Assembly (NCBI RefSeq): GCF_007655305.1
Contig: NZ_VLOG01000065.1
Location: 62,001-126,000 of the forward strand
Length of the DNA stretch: 64,000 nt
Source of the DNA: Algoriphagus algorifonticola
GTDB lineage: Bacteria; Bacteroidota; Bacteroidia; Cytophagales; Cyclobacteriaceae
Direction: 5' to 3'
Shown here: piece by piece, positions 20,042-30,062 of the stretch
Numbering within the stretch: position 1 is the stretch's first letter
Layout: each line of letters begins with the position of its first letter
The notes under the pieces: model-generated
Databases searched by the model: none
Told to the model about the DNA's origin: nothing
The model's input: the letters and a program-made list of their open reading frames with translations, nothing else
Translations under genes and position numbers: made by a program

Positions 20042-23000
20042 ATGAAAAAACTTACCCAACCTGCACTATTGGTGGCATTAGGAGCTACCATGTCTATGGC
20101 AGCTATGGTTCCTGGTGGCAGGGAAAACCCAAAATCACTGGTGAATCACACCATTTCTCAAGACAGTACCCAAAAAGACTCCCTAGATTATCCAAAATTC
20201 AAGGACCTGCCCCTCAAGCCTGAGCGGGAAGTAAAATTTACTGCGAAAGAAGGAACCTGGATGAGTTTGGATGTCAGTCCTGATGGCAAAACAATCGCTT
20301 TTGACCTGATGGGAGACATATACACGATCCCAATTGAAGGTGGAAAGGCAAGCCCGATTACTACAGGAATTGCCTATGAGACTCATCCCCGATTCTCTCC
20401 TGATGGAGAAAAAATCTTATTCACTTCTGACCGAGCCGGAAATGATAATCTCTGGTATATCGATATGGTCAAGAAGGACACGGTTCAGGTAACCAAAGAT
20501 AAAAATGGAGATGTACCTGGAGCTGCTTGGACACCGGATGGTAAATATATCATCGTGAGTAAAGGCCGTCGTATTCCGAAGCTATGGATGTACCATATAG
20601 ATGGAGGCGGAGGAATTCAACTCAATGAAAACCCTTCCTCGATGAAAACCATCGACCCAGTGGTAAGCCCAGATGGAAAAAAAGTCTATTTCTCGCATAG
20701 AACAGGCGCTTGGAATTACAATGCCATGCTTCCACAATATCAGGTTGGACATTATGATTTTGAGGAAGGAAAAATCACAAATATCACCAGCCGTTATGGT
20801 TCGGCCTTCACTCCTACCTTATCCAAAGATGGAAAGTGGATGGTTTATGGATCCAGGTGGCAAGATAAAACCGGTTTGGTCCTTAGAGACCTCAATACAG
20901 GAGATGAAAAATGGTTAGCCTATCCTGTGCAGCGGGATGAGCAGGAGTCCATCGCGCCTCAGGGAGTATTGCCTGCTATGGCGTTCACTCCGGATAGCAA
21001 ATTTATCATCGCTTCCTATGGAGGGAAAATATGGAAATTGGCTGTAGATGGCAGTCCGGCTGTAGAGATCCCATTCGAAGCAGATGTGAAACTGGCAATG
21101 GGTCCAAGGCTCTATTTCAATTATGAAATCAAAGACACCACCGCTAAACTGGCTACACAAATCAGAGATGCTGTTCCTTCACCGGATGGCAAAAAACTGG
21201 CCTTCACGGCACTCAATAGACTGTATGTGATGGACTACCCGAATGGCGAACCTAAAAGGGTTACGAAAAATGAATTTACCGAAGCCATGCCTTCATGGTC
21301 TCCAGATGGAAGCCAGTTGGTATTTACCACTTGGGATGAAAAGGCAGGTGGACATCTTTATAAAGCTAGTTTCGGAAGAAATGGAGCAATAACAAAGCTT
21401 ACTACAGAAAGTGCTCTTTACATGGGACCAGTTTGGGGACCTAATAATAAAATTGTGGTATTCAAAGGCGATAAGCGTCTCATGGAGGAAGCAGAAGGAC
21501 CGGGAGTTTCCGGAGCTGAATCTATTTTAGCATGGATGCCGGCTTCTGGAGGTGCATTCAGAAAAATCATGGATGCCCGAAATATCGGAAATGCACATTT
21601 TACAAAAGATACTACCCGTATTTTCCTAAATGGACCTGGAGGCACGCTGATGAGTGTGAAGTGGGATGGAACGGATGAAAAAACCTATGCTAAAATATCT
21701 GGTATTACTCCTTTTGGAACAGCAGCAGGAGATCATGAGGGACATGAGCATAATGAGGATTTCTCTTCTGTAAAATACATTATGGGTAAGCCTTACGGCA
21801 CCGCCGATGCAGTTAATTATTGCATGCTCCCTGAGGGAAGTAGCGCCCGAGAGCCTCAAATGCAACCTTCCAGCGCCAGTACGATTTTGATGGCTCCGGA
21901 AGGTGATTTGGCACTGGCTCAAATCAACAACAATGTATATGTGGTAACAATACCAAAGGCTGGAAAAACTCCAACCATCAACGTGGGAAGTCCTGAATCA
22001 GCCAATTTCCCCGCACGTCAACTTACCGAGATCGGTGGAGAATGGCCAGCTTGGGAAGCCAATGGAAAAAAAGTGCATTGGTCCTTAGGAAACGGCCATT
22101 GGATATATGACATAACTCGGGCAGAGTTTATTGAAGACTCTGTAAAAACAGCCAAAAAGCTAAAGAAACTAGCTGATGCTGACAGTGTGGCTACCTTGAA
22201 AGCTAAAGGAGAAGATGCGGTTAAGTTAGCAGATTCTCTGGCGAAAGCTGAAAAGAAAAGGATAGACTCCTTATTCAAAGCAGACAAAGAATTGGCCAAA
22301 GCAGATAGCATCCACAAGGCTAAGCTCAAAGAAAAAGAAGAATATAAGCCTGCTGAGCATCAGGTAAAAGTATACTTCGCAAAGGATACTCCTAAAGGAA
22401 CAATTCTTCTTCAAAATGCAAGAATCATCACCATGAAAGATGAAGAAGTCATCGAAAATGGAGATATCCTGATTGAAAACAATCGAATCAAGGCAGTCGG
22501 AAAAACAGGAACCCTCAACGCGGGGAATGCGAAAGTCATAGATGCAACAGGTAAGACCATCACTCCGGGCTTTATTGACACCCATGCTCACATGTGGCCA
22601 ACCTGGAATCTTCACAAAAATACCGTTTGGATCTATGCCGCTAATCTAGCTTATGGCGTGACCACAACCAGAGATCCGCAGACGGCTACGACTGACGTAT
22701 TGACTTATGGTGACATGGTGGAAGCAGGAATGATTCCAGGTCCTCGGGTTTATTCTACAGGTCCTGGAGTAGGATTCTGGATGTATAATCTAAAATCTCT
22801 GGATCAAACCAAAAATGTACTGAAGCAATACAGCAAGTATTATAATACCCAGTACATCAAAATGTATTTGGTTGGAAATAGACAGCACAGACAGTGGGTA
22901 ATCATGGCAGCTAAAGATCAAAAGCTAATGCCTACTACGGAGGGCGGCTTGGACTACAAACTGAATATGACCCAATTATTCGACGGATATCCAGGACATG

Positions 23001-23662
23001 AACACTCTATCCCTGTATACCCACTTTACTCAGATGTGATACAGACTATTGCTGAAAGTAAAATGGCGGTAACTCCTACCCTTTTGGTAGCTTATGGCGG
23101 ACCTTGGGCTGAAAATTATTATTACACCACAGAAAGTCCACTGCATGACCCTAAACTGAACAGATTCACTCCATATAATGAGCTGAATTCCAAGGCCAGA
23201 AGAAGAGTTGGCGGACTGGGTGGTTGGTTTGCTCCGGAAGACCATGTCTTCGAAAAACATGCCGAAGGAATCAACGAGTTGGTAAAGCGCGGAGGACTGG
23301 CAGGTGTAGGATCTCACGGTCAGCTACAAGGCTTGGGCTATCATTGGGAGCTATGGTCAGTGGCCAGCGGAGGAATGAGCAGCATGGATGCTTTGAAAAC
23401 TGCCACTATTCTGGGAGCTGAAGCTTTAGGTTTAGACAAAGACCTGGGAAGTATCGAGACTGGAAAATTGGCGGATTTGGTAATCATGGAATCCAATCCT
23501 TTGGAAAATATCAGGAATACCAATACCATCACACATGTGGTTAAAGATGGCAGATTGTATGATGGTAACACCTTGGATGAAGTTTATCCCAATCCACGAA
23601 AATTGGATGTAAGCTCTTGGACCAAGGAGGCTCCAAAAGTGACCACCAGTTTGAAAAATTAA
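20042..23662 (+). CDS. TolB-propeller/amidohydrolase fusion, exported
   Basis: A 1206-residue exported protein. The N-terminus has a signal-like segment (LLVALGATMSMAAM). A PD40/TolB-like propeller spans about 60-690 (SPDGKTIAFDLMGDIY; SPDGEKILFTSDRAG; SPDGSQLVFTTWDEKAG). A Lys/Ala/Asp-rich charged coiled-coil linker covers about 700-775. A metal-dependent amidohydrolase begins near 785 (GTILLQNARIITM) and holds the strand-1 site 'GFIDTHAHMW' (His848, His850). Near the C-terminus is 'GSIETGKLADLVIM', typical of the urease/dihydroorotase superfamily. The substrate is unknown. It starts 74 bases after the cyclase gene and is followed by a strong terminator. Confidence 0.9.
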   Translation: MKKLTQPALLVALGATMSMAAMVPGGRENPKSLVNHTISQDSTQKDSLDYPKFKDLPLKPEREVKFTAKEGTWMSLDVSPDGKTIAFDLMGDIYTIPIEGGKASPITTGIAYETHPRFSPDGEKILFTSDRAGNDNLWYIDMVKKDTVQVTKDKNGDVPGAAWTPDGKYIIVSKGRRIPKLWMYHIDGGGGIQLNENPSSMKTIDPVVSPDGKKVYFSHRTGAWNYNAMLPQYQVGHYDFEEGKITNITSRYGSAFTPTLSKDGKWMVYGSRWQDKTGLVLRDLNTGDEKWLAYPVQRDEQESIAPQGVLPAMAFTPDSKFIIASYGGKIWKLAVDGSPAVEIPFEADVKLAMGPRLYFNYEIKDTTAKLATQIRDAVPSPDGKKLAFTALNRLYVMDYPNGEPKRVTKNEFTEAMPSWSPDGSQLVFTTWDEKAGGHLYKASFGRNGAITKLTTESALYMGPVWGPNNKIVVFKGDKRLMEEAEGPGVSGAESILAWMPASGGAFRKIMDARNIGNAHFTKDTTRIFLNGPGGTLMSVKWDGTDEKTYAKISGITPFGTAAGDHEGHEHNEDFSSVKYIMGKPYGTADAVNYCMLPEGSSAREPQMQPSSASTILMAPEGDLALAQINNNVYVVTIPKAGKTPTINVGSPESANFPARQLTEIGGEWPAWEANGKKVHWSLGNGHWIYDITRAEFIEDSVKTAKKLKKLADADSVATLKAKGEDAVKLADSLAKAEKKRIDSLFKADKELAKADSIHKAKLKEKEEYKPAEHQVKVYFAKDTPKGTILLQNARIITMKDEEVIENGDILIENNRIKAVGKTGTLNAGNAKVIDATGKTITPGFIDTHAHMWPTWNLHKNTVWIYAANLAYGVTTTRDPQTATTDVLTYGDMVEAGMIPGPRVYSTGPGVGFWMYNLKSLDQTKNVLKQYSKYYNTQYIKMYLVGNRQHRQWVIMAAKDQKLMPTTEGGLDYKLNMTQLFDGYPGHEHSIPVYPLYSDVIQTIAESKMAVTPTLLVAYGGPWAENYYYTTESPLHDPKLNRFTPYNELNSKARRRVGGLGGWFAPEDHVFEKHAEGINELVKRGGLAGVGSHGQLQGLGYHWELWSVASGGMSSMDALKTATILGAEALGLDKDLGSIETGKLADLVIMESNPLENIRNTNTITHVVKDGRLYDGNTLDEVYPNPRKLDVSSWTKEAPKVTTSLKN

Positions 23663-23679
23663 GCAGAATTTGAGGAGGA

Positions 23680-23713
23680 AACAGCCAAGAATTGTCTTGG
23701 CTGTTCCTTTTTT
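23680..23713 (+). terminator. Rho-independent terminator
   Basis: An 11-bp perfect stem (23680-23690 with 23695-23705), loop ATTG, followed by CC and a run of seven T. It ends the amidohydrolase fusion transcript. Confidence 0.85.
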
Positions 23714-23876
23714 TAAGGAAAGTCTAATTTTTTTGAGCCAAAAGTGAAATAATTACTCTTTGTTCTTGGCAAACTACTAAATTTTTATTTCCTTAAATTA
23801 GGATTCAGAACCCTTACTATAAACTAAAAGCTAGCGCTTAGCTGCAAAAAATGATTTTTTACCCTATGCTACCAGA

Positions 23877-24773
23877 ATGAAAGAATCGTCAGCCAAATCG
23901 ATTGATTGGAAAACTATTTTCTCCCCCCACTCTTTAGTGTACTCAATTTGTGGTGTAGCTCTTGCAGCGATTGCATTAGAGGCTTTCATGCTTCCCAATA
24001 AATTTTTGGATGGAGGAGTAACCGGTATAGCCATCTTGGTCAATTTGGGGTTTGGAATCAATTTAAACCTGCTTTTGGTAGTTATCAACCTTCCTTTCTT
24101 ATACATGGCCTGGAAGATGATAGGAAAGACATTCGCCATTCAGTCAGGCTTTTCGGTCTTTCTTTTGGTTCTGGTTTTACATTTCATGGAAATACCTACC
24201 GTAACAGAAGACAAGGTACTGATAGCTGTTTTCGGAGGTTTTTTGATGGGTACAGGAATAGGGCTAATTATTCGAGGCGGAGGCTTAATTGATGGCTTTG
24301 AAGTCATCACAGAGTACTTCCATAAAAACTCTGCCCTGACTGCCAGTGAGATAACTGTTTTTCTCAATAGTCTGATTATGCTCTCCGCTGCGTATGTTTT
24401 TGGCATAGAACCTGCAATGTATTCTATACTGACCTATTTTACCGCAATAAAGACTACTGACTACATTGTAGAAGGCTTCGAGGAGTACACCGCTTTGACA
24501 ATTATTTCTAAAGAACACGAATTGGTCAAAGAATTGATAGTCAAAGACTTTAAAAAAGCAATTTCGGTATATAAAGGGGAAAGGGGCTATCTCCCTGAAA
24601 CCTTTCATATTAAGCACCCTTGCGATATTATTATGACCGTAGTAACCCGTCTGGAAGTACATAGAATCAAATTAGCTATTCAGGAAATCGATCCTAAGGC
24701 CTTTTTCTATGTCCAAACTATCAAAGAAGTAAAAGGCGGAGTCATTAAAAAAGTAGGAAAAAAGCATGTATGA
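23877..24773 (+). CDS. YitT-family membrane protein (DUF2179)
   Basis: A 298-residue protein with about five or six N-terminal membrane helices (25-215) and a C-terminal soluble DUF2179 domain (about 225-285: YTALTIISKEHELV; GERGYLPE). The pattern 'FMLPNKFLDGGVTGIAIL' is characteristic of YitT proteins, whose transport substrate is not settled. Its stop overlaps the start of the HD-domain gene by four bases (ATGA), which implies translational coupling. Confidence 0.9.
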   Translation: MKESSAKSIDWKTIFSPHSLVYSICGVALAAIALEAFMLPNKFLDGGVTGIAILVNLGFGINLNLLLVVINLPFLYMAWKMIGKTFAIQSGFSVFLLVLVLHFMEIPTVTEDKVLIAVFGGFLMGTGIGLIIRGGGLIDGFEVITEYFHKNSALTASEITVFLNSLIMLSAAYVFGIEPAMYSILTYFTAIKTTDYIVEGFEEYTALTIISKEHELVKELIVKDFKKAISVYKGERGYLPETFHIKHPCDIIMTVVTRLEVHRIKLAIQEIDPKAFFYVQTIKEVKGGVIKKVGKKHV

Positions 24774-25354
24774 TAGACTTTGAGCAAATAAAACGGAAAG
24801 TTTACAGGAATATATTGGAGCAATTGCCTTCCTACCTGACCTATCATAATCTGGCCCACACAGAGTATGTGATGGATAAAGCTATCTTTTTGGCCAGGAT
24901 CGAAGATGTATCAGAAAAAGAGCTCTTCTTATTGAGGCTTGCTGCCTTGTTTCATGATACAGGCTTTATAGAAAATCCAAAAAACCATGAGGAAATAGGT
25001 TGCGGAATCGCAAGAAACTACCTTTCTGAAGATATTTCCGAGTCAGATCTATCCAAAATCTGCGGAATGATTATGGCTACCAAAATCCCTCAATCTCCAA
25101 CCAATCAACTGGAAAAAATTATTGCCGATGCAGATTTGGAATATCTGGGAACCAATGAATTTGAAAGACAAGGGAATAAGCTTTTTGATGAATTAAAGCA
25201 TTTCAATCCAAGTTTTTCTGAGCAAGCTTGGAACGAGCTTCAACTGACATTTTTAGAAAAACATGAATATCACACTGATTACTGCAAAAAATTCAGGGAA
25301 CCTAAAAAACAGGATAATATCGATTCAGTAAAAGAAAAACTGAACCTAGTCTAA
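24770..25354 (+). CDS. HD-domain phosphohydrolase
   Basis: A 194-residue cytoplasmic protein. HD superfamily metal ligands are visible: His in 'TYHNLAHTEYVM', the His-Asp pair in 'LAALFHDTGF', and the distal Asp in 'IADADLEYLG'. Such enzymes hydrolyse phosphomonoesters or phosphodiesters, often of nucleotides, but the substrate here is unknown. It is translationally coupled to the YitT gene. Its stop codon overlaps the stop of the convergent eboF gene by four bases, leaving no room for a separate terminator. Confidence 0.88.
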   Translation: MIDFEQIKRKVYRNILEQLPSYLTYHNLAHTEYVMDKAIFLARIEDVSEKELFLLRLAALFHDTGFIENPKNHEEIGCGIARNYLSEDISESDLSKICGMIMATKIPQSPTNQLEKIIADADLEYLGTNEFERQGNKLFDELKHFNPSFSEQAWNELQLTFLEKHEYHTDYCKKFREPKKQDNIDSVKEKLNLV

Positions 25355-26724
25355 CCTTTTACAGCATGATATATTAAATCATATACATCACCAGCTTCAA
25401 TTTTTTGATGAGAAATCAGCCCTTTTCCCCCCACTATAAAGGGCTTATCAATATCCTCCTCTGGAATTCTTCCATGAGCTCCTTTTACCAAGCCAGCATC
25501 CAAAGGGATCACATCCATTAAGTATCTAAAGCCTAGTTTTTTCTTCAGGACTTTTGAACCCACTTTCAGTAAAGGAACTTTGATTTTCGGATCTAAAAAT
25601 AACTCCACAGGATCATATCCTGGCTTTCGATGAATATCTACACAGCGCGCATAATCTGGCGCCTTGGCATCATCCATCCAGAAATAATATGTAAACCAAG
25701 AGTTTTTATCAGCTACCACCACCAGATCCCCTGATCTTTTGTGATCTAGCCCATATTCCACTTGATCATTTTTATCCAGTACCTTTTCTATTCCAGGAGT
25801 ACTTCTGAGTAAACTTTTCACCTCCTCGAAAATGGCCTCATTTTGAATATGTACATGGGCCACCTGATGGTCTGCCACAGCAAAAGCCTGCGAGGTGCCA
25901 GCATCTACAGTTTCCAGACCCAACTCATCTTTTACCTGAATCCATCCTGCAGACCTCAAAATCCTATTAATGTGGATTGGTTGGTTCACATTGGTGATCC
26001 CATACTCAGAAAGCAGTAATACTTCAGCCCCCTGTTTTTCAAAATAAGTAATCAAGTCTTCAGCCACTTGATCAATTTCCTGCAAGTCTTTTCCGATTTT
26101 TTCGAAATCTATTCCATGTCTTTGCAAGCCATAATCTAGATGTGGTAGGTAAATCAGGTTGAGCGTAGGATTGTACCACTCATCGACTTTTTTTGCGGCA
26201 TCAGCTATCCATTGAGTTGCCGAAATATTGGTATTGGGACCCCAAAAAGAGAATAAAGGAAATTGCCCAAGCTCCTTTTGCAATCTATCTCTGAGTTCCA
26301 TAGGCTGAGAATGACAGTCTGGAAGCTTTCTTCCATCAGCCGGATACAAAGGACGCGGAGTAACTGCATAATCCACGCTGGAATACATATTGTACCACCA
26401 AAAAAGATTAGCACAAGTGAATTCTGGGTTTTCAGCTTTTAAATGATCCCAGATTTTGGGTGATCTAACCAGCCTGTTGGATTGTCTCCAAAATTTAATC
26501 TCACACTCATCATAGAAATACCAGCCATTTCCGACTATTCCATGTTCGGAAGGATATTTTCCAGTGAGATAGACAGACTGTGCAGAGCATGTTACTGCTG
26601 GAAGAACAGGTTCAATAATAGCTTTTTTCTTGCCTTCAATCCATGATTTGAGAAAAGGCGTGTGCTCGCCAACCACTCGGGAAGAAAGCGCAACAATATC
26701 CAGCACTACCGTTTTTCTCATCAT
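25351..26724 (-). CDS. eboF: EboF, alkaline-phosphatase-superfamily (NPP-like) enzyme
   Basis: A 457-residue member of the nucleotide pyrophosphatase/phosphodiesterase branch of the alkaline phosphatase superfamily. The N-terminal strand 'VVLDIVALSS' corresponds to the first metal site, and 'LPAVTCSAQSVYLTGKYP' carries the Thr nucleophile position. 'LSEYGITNV' and 'ADHQVAHVH' supply the later Asp/His ligands. The frame is open to 26748, but the ATG at 26724 overlaps the eboE stop (ATGATGA) and starts right at the first strand, so it is preferred. It is the last gene of a complete eboA-F run, and the assignment rests on this context as well as the fold. Its substrate is not established. Confidence 0.88.
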   Translation of the reverse strand: MMRKTVVLDIVALSSRVVGEHTPFLKSWIEGKKKAIIEPVLPAVTCSAQSVYLTGKYPSEHGIVGNGWYFYDECEIKFWRQSNRLVRSPKIWDHLKAENPEFTCANLFWWYNMYSSVDYAVTPRPLYPADGRKLPDCHSQPMELRDRLQKELGQFPLFSFWGPNTNISATQWIADAAKKVDEWYNPTLNLIYLPHLDYGLQRHGIDFEKIGKDLQEIDQVAEDLITYFEKQGAEVLLLSEYGITNVNQPIHINRILRSAGWIQVKDELGLETVDAGTSQAFAVADHQVAHVHIQNEAIFEEVKSLLRSTPGIEKVLDKNDQVEYGLDHKRSGDLVVVADKNSWFTYYFWMDDAKAPDYARCVDIHRKPGYDPVELFLDPKIKVPLLKVGSKVLKKKLGFRYLMDVIPLDAGLVKGAHGRIPEEDIDKPFIVGGKGLISHQKIEAGDVYDLIYHAVKG

Positions 26725-27926
26725 TTTTTCATGTTTTGAATTACCCAATCTAACTCTCTGGAAATAGATTCTCCCATATCTAGCCTCATTTTTTCAGGTA
26801 AAACTTCCCAAGTATAGGTTTCCACCTCCAAATGGTTAGTTAATCCTGGATTCAAGGCCAATTCATTCAAAACCTCAACAATACTGCTTTGAGTAGAAAG
26901 TAAGTCCCCATAGCTTTCTATAAATAATGGGACATGAAAATGAATCCTCCATTCCTCTTCGTTGGCTGATTCGATTTTGGCTAAGGCATCCGGCAAATCC
27001 GGATAAGAAACCAACTTACCAGTTGGATACCTTCCCACAACCTGATGGAGATAAGTTGACTCCACAAAAGGCTCTAGTTTTTGCTTAATCAATTTTTTAT
27101 CATCCCCCAAAAGGAGTTTCAGGGCAGCAGATATTTGGATTTTCCCGATCTGGATTCCTGCGCTGGCAAACTTGGCAAAAGTCTCAGAAGGCTTTTCATA
27201 AACAATCGCAAAATGGCAAACGTCATAACAAACCTGAATATGTCGCCTGATCAATTTTTCTGCTTCAGCTTCATTGAGATGCCTGGATTTAGCCCAAGTT
27301 TCCTTTGCAATTGGGAGTAAATATTCCTGAAAAAGCCAGATCATCTCACCTGAATTTTCCAAAATACCGTCCGGTTCAGGCTCAATATCCAAATGCAAAA
27401 ATTTGCCAGTTTCTCTTTCAATCAAAGCCAACTCCTCCACTACCTGCAATAAATAATGGCTAGCTTTGACCATGGCAGCATTTAGATCTGATTCAGATTG
27501 GAACCAGTGCCTATAAGATATGGGAGAAGTAGAAATTCCTCCGTCCAATCCTTCAGGAATTAATCCCGCCAATATTCTGAAGGATCTAATCGTATAATCC
27601 CTTCTCTCTTCAGTAGTCCAATCCGGGAAGTGCACTTGATCTTTTACTGTAGTTCGGTGAAAATCTCCATACGGGAAACCATTTAAGGTGAAGACATAGG
27701 CATTTTCGGATTCTAACCAAGCTTTGAATTCTGCTATAATTGACGGCTTTTGGAGCTCCAAACTTGCTTCATGAGATAATCTCAGGCCTATTCCAAAGGA
27801 TTGCTGAAAATTGAGATTACTCCTGATTTCCGGGATATATCGCTGTAAATTTTGAAAAGTAGCCCCCCAGCTTTCTCCCGGGTGGATATTACTACAATAG
27901 CTTAAGTGAAAATCTGAAATATGCAT
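26721..27926 (-). CDS. eboE: EboE, TIM-barrel metabolite traffic protein
   Basis: A 401-residue protein with the sequence character of a xylose-isomerase-like TIM barrel: 'FHLSYCSNIHPGESW' at the start, 'LHLDIEPEPDGILEN' (an acidic metal-site strand), 'HIQVCYDVCHFAIVYE' and 'HFHVPLFIE'. It has no signal peptide. The N-terminal 'CSNIHPGE' motif is characteristic of EboE. Its start follows the eboD stop by one base and its stop overlaps eboF, so translation is tightly coupled. In cyanobacteria the ebo set is needed for delivery of the scytonemin precursor to the periplasm; the biochemical role of EboE is unknown. Confidence 0.88.
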   Translation of the reverse strand: MHISDFHLSYCSNIHPGESWGATFQNLQRYIPEIRSNLNFQQSFGIGLRLSHEASLELQKPSIIAEFKAWLESENAYVFTLNGFPYGDFHRTTVKDQVHFPDWTTEERRDYTIRSFRILAGLIPEGLDGGISTSPISYRHWFQSESDLNAAMVKASHYLLQVVEELALIERETGKFLHLDIEPEPDGILENSGEMIWLFQEYLLPIAKETWAKSRHLNEAEAEKLIRRHIQVCYDVCHFAIVYEKPSETFAKFASAGIQIGKIQISAALKLLLGDDKKLIKQKLEPFVESTYLHQVVGRYPTGKLVSYPDLPDALAKIESANEEEWRIHFHVPLFIESYGDLLSTQSSIVEVLNELALNPGLTNHLEVETYTWEVLPEKMRLDMGESISRELDWVIQNMKK

Positions 27927-27927
27927 T

Positions 27928-29079
27928 CTAGGATTTGCTTATAGCTTCTTGATTCCAATCTTTTAGCATTTTTACTGCCTCTTCAATCATAGCATGATCC
28001 ATTTCATGAACTTCCACTCCTTTACCCAATCGCTCCAAAAGCATAATGGTTAGTTGGCCTCCCAAATGTTCCTGAAATTCTCTCAAACCTTTGATTAAAT
28101 TTTCACCGGATAATTCCGGCTCGTACAATGAAAATCCGAGATTTTGTAGCAATACAATTACTCTATCCAGATCTTCTTTGGCTATCCAGCCTTTCAAGTA
28201 AGAATATGTGGAATCCAAAGCAATTCCTATGGCTACTGCCTCGCCATGTCTAACTCTATAGCTGCTTAGATGCTCCAGTTTATGGGCCGCCCAATGTCCA
28301 AAGTCCAAAGGTCTTGAAGAACCCATTTCAAAAGGATCTTTCCCAGCTATATGATCCATGTGCATTTGAGCACATCTCATAATCTGTTCTTTCATTGGCT
28401 CCAGCGAGCGGGACGCTAATTGAGCAGCGTGCTGTTCCAGCCACTCAAAAAAGGAGAAATCTTTAATCAAGGCAACTTTGATAGCCTCAGAAATTCCACC
28501 TCTCCAATCTCTATCATCTAAGGTCTCCAAAAAATTAAAATCATTGATGACAGCAACTGGAGTGGTGAAGGTTCCCAAATAGTTTTTCTTCCCAAATGAG
28601 TTAACAGAATTTTTCACTCCCACACCGGAATCGTTTTGGGATAGAACTGTGGTCGGTACCCGGATCAATCTTATCCCTCTATGAGAAATTGCCGCTGCGA
28701 AACCTACCATATCCAAAACGGCTCCTCCTCCTATGGCTACTATGTAAGAATGTCTGTCAATTCCATGAATATGGGTGGCTTCGACTACTTTCTGATAGAA
28801 ACTCGCATCATTTTTACAGGCCTCCCCGCCAGGAACTATCAAAGGATCCGCACATAAAAAGAATGTGTCTGAATTTGCTTCGGAATAATGTTGAATTTTA
28901 TCAGAAAGGGATTTGTGATGCTGCGCAACTCCACTGTCTATGATGAAAAAAGTCTTACACTTTCTCCCCTTCTCAAACAGGGAAGCAAAGAGCTTATTTT
29001 CTGGATTGAAAATATCTTCGGAAAAACAGACCGGATACTCAAAAGACACTGAAAACCGCTGCTTTAAAATGGTATTCAT
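27928..29079 (-). CDS. eboD: EboD, 3-dehydroquinate-synthase-like cyclase
   Basis: A 383-residue member of the dehydroquinate synthase family. The NAD-binding segment 'AIGGGAVLDMVGFAAA' and 'RVPTTVLSQNDSGVGVK' are conserved. The metal-ligand motifs are retained: Glu in 'GGISEAIK', His in 'FGHWAAHKLEH' and His in 'RHGEAVAIG'. It is therefore probably an active sugar-phosphate cyclase. It sits in the ebo cluster rather than with shikimate genes and has the extended N-terminus of the EboD branch, so a dedicated cyclitol-type product is more likely than a role in aromatic amino-acid synthesis. That last point is inference. Confidence 0.9.
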   Translation of the reverse strand: MNTILKQRFSVSFEYPVCFSEDIFNPENKLFASLFEKGRKCKTFFIIDSGVAQHHKSLSDKIQHYSEANSDTFFLCADPLIVPGGEACKNDASFYQKVVEATHIHGIDRHSYIVAIGGGAVLDMVGFAAAISHRGIRLIRVPTTVLSQNDSGVGVKNSVNSFGKKNYLGTFTTPVAVINDFNFLETLDDRDWRGGISEAIKVALIKDFSFFEWLEQHAAQLASRSLEPMKEQIMRCAQMHMDHIAGKDPFEMGSSRPLDFGHWAAHKLEHLSSYRVRHGEAVAIGIALDSTYSYLKGWIAKEDLDRVIVLLQNLGFSLYEPELSGENLIKGLREFQEHLGGQLTIMLLERLGKGVEVHEMDHAMIEEAVKMLKDWNQEAISKS

Positions 29080-29144
29080 ACAAGGATAATAGGTTATTGG
29101 GGCTGAAAGTTCTCAACTAACTTGAAAACCAATCCTAAAGTAAA

Positions 29145-30059
29145 TCAAGTCACGGCAAACTTCTTAGCCAACCATAAAGAAATCGGCAGAAGCAATAAAA
29201 CTATAGCACCGACTATCCATCCTTCAAAGGCTGCTGCTATAGATGCATTGACTATAATCAAAGAAATTACGGCAGCCTTGACTGATTTTCCTATCAATGC
29301 GGGTTCCTGTTTTTGGATGGCCTTTGTCAAAGGAGGAAATACCATGTAGGCTAACAATATCAAAAAAGGAAAGACTTCCCATGAACCGGGTTTTTGGACT
29401 TTCGCCAGAAAAATAATCCCGGAAATAACCAATATATACAACCCAAACCCCCCGTAGAGCGCTTTTTTATTTTTTCCATGCACTTCTCCCCGACTCACCA
29501 TAGTAATGGCTGCTACGTAAATCAAGGGCAAAACACCAATTGGCCAAAGTTTTTGCAAAACCTCAGGAGCAACAGCCACACCTAGCAGTAGATTTCCAGC
29601 CCTGCAAAGTCCCATATTGATGGGTCCAAAGAGTTGATGATGCTTTCCCCAAAAATCATAAAGTAAAGCGCAAATAGCTATTGCAATTGCCGAAAGACCA
29701 GCGAAAATGTTGACCAAAAATGCAAAGAAAATGCCTCCCAAAAGTAAGCAGGAAGCCATCAGAATTGCACTCTTTTTGGAAGCCCTTCCGCTAGGAATAG
29801 GTCTTTCGGGTCTCTCCACCGAATCCAAATCGGCGTCTGCTATGTCATTAAAAGCTACTCCTCCGCCATACAAACCCATGGTGCTGATCGAAAGCCAAAG
29901 CAAATTTTGCCAAAAATCTTCAGCTCCCTGACTCCAGTCAACTTGCATGAAAGTCCAAGCTCCGGCTATGGCAAAACCTGCCCAAATATCAGCAATAGCA
30001 GTTACCACATTGGCTGGGCGGGTTAACTGAAGGTATGCAAATAGGCTGCCCTTACTCAT
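29145..30059 (-). CDS. eboC: EboC, UbiA-family prenyltransferase
   Basis: A 304-residue integral membrane protein with about eight helices. It shows the UbiA first Asp-rich motif 'FNDIADADLDSVERPERP', preceded by 'LTRPANVVTAIADIWAG'. Members transfer a prenyl chain from a polyprenyl diphosphate to an acceptor at the membrane. In the cluster it presumably prenylates the product made by the soluble Ebo enzymes. The start lies 3 bases after the eboB stop. The eboD gene follows after 65 bases, the largest gap inside the cluster. Confidence 0.92.
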   Translation of the reverse strand: MSKGSLFAYLQLTRPANVVTAIADIWAGFAIAGAWTFMQVDWSQGAEDFWQNLLWLSISTMGLYGGGVAFNDIADADLDSVERPERPIPSGRASKKSAILMASCLLLGGIFFAFLVNIFAGLSAIAIAICALLYDFWGKHHQLFGPINMGLCRAGNLLLGVAVAPEVLQKLWPIGVLPLIYVAAITMVSRGEVHGKNKKALYGGFGLYILVISGIIFLAKVQKPGSWEVFPFLILLAYMVFPPLTKAIQKQEPALIGKSVKAAVISLIIVNASIAAAFEGWIVGAIVLLLLPISLWLAKKFAVT

Positions 30060-30062
30060 AGA

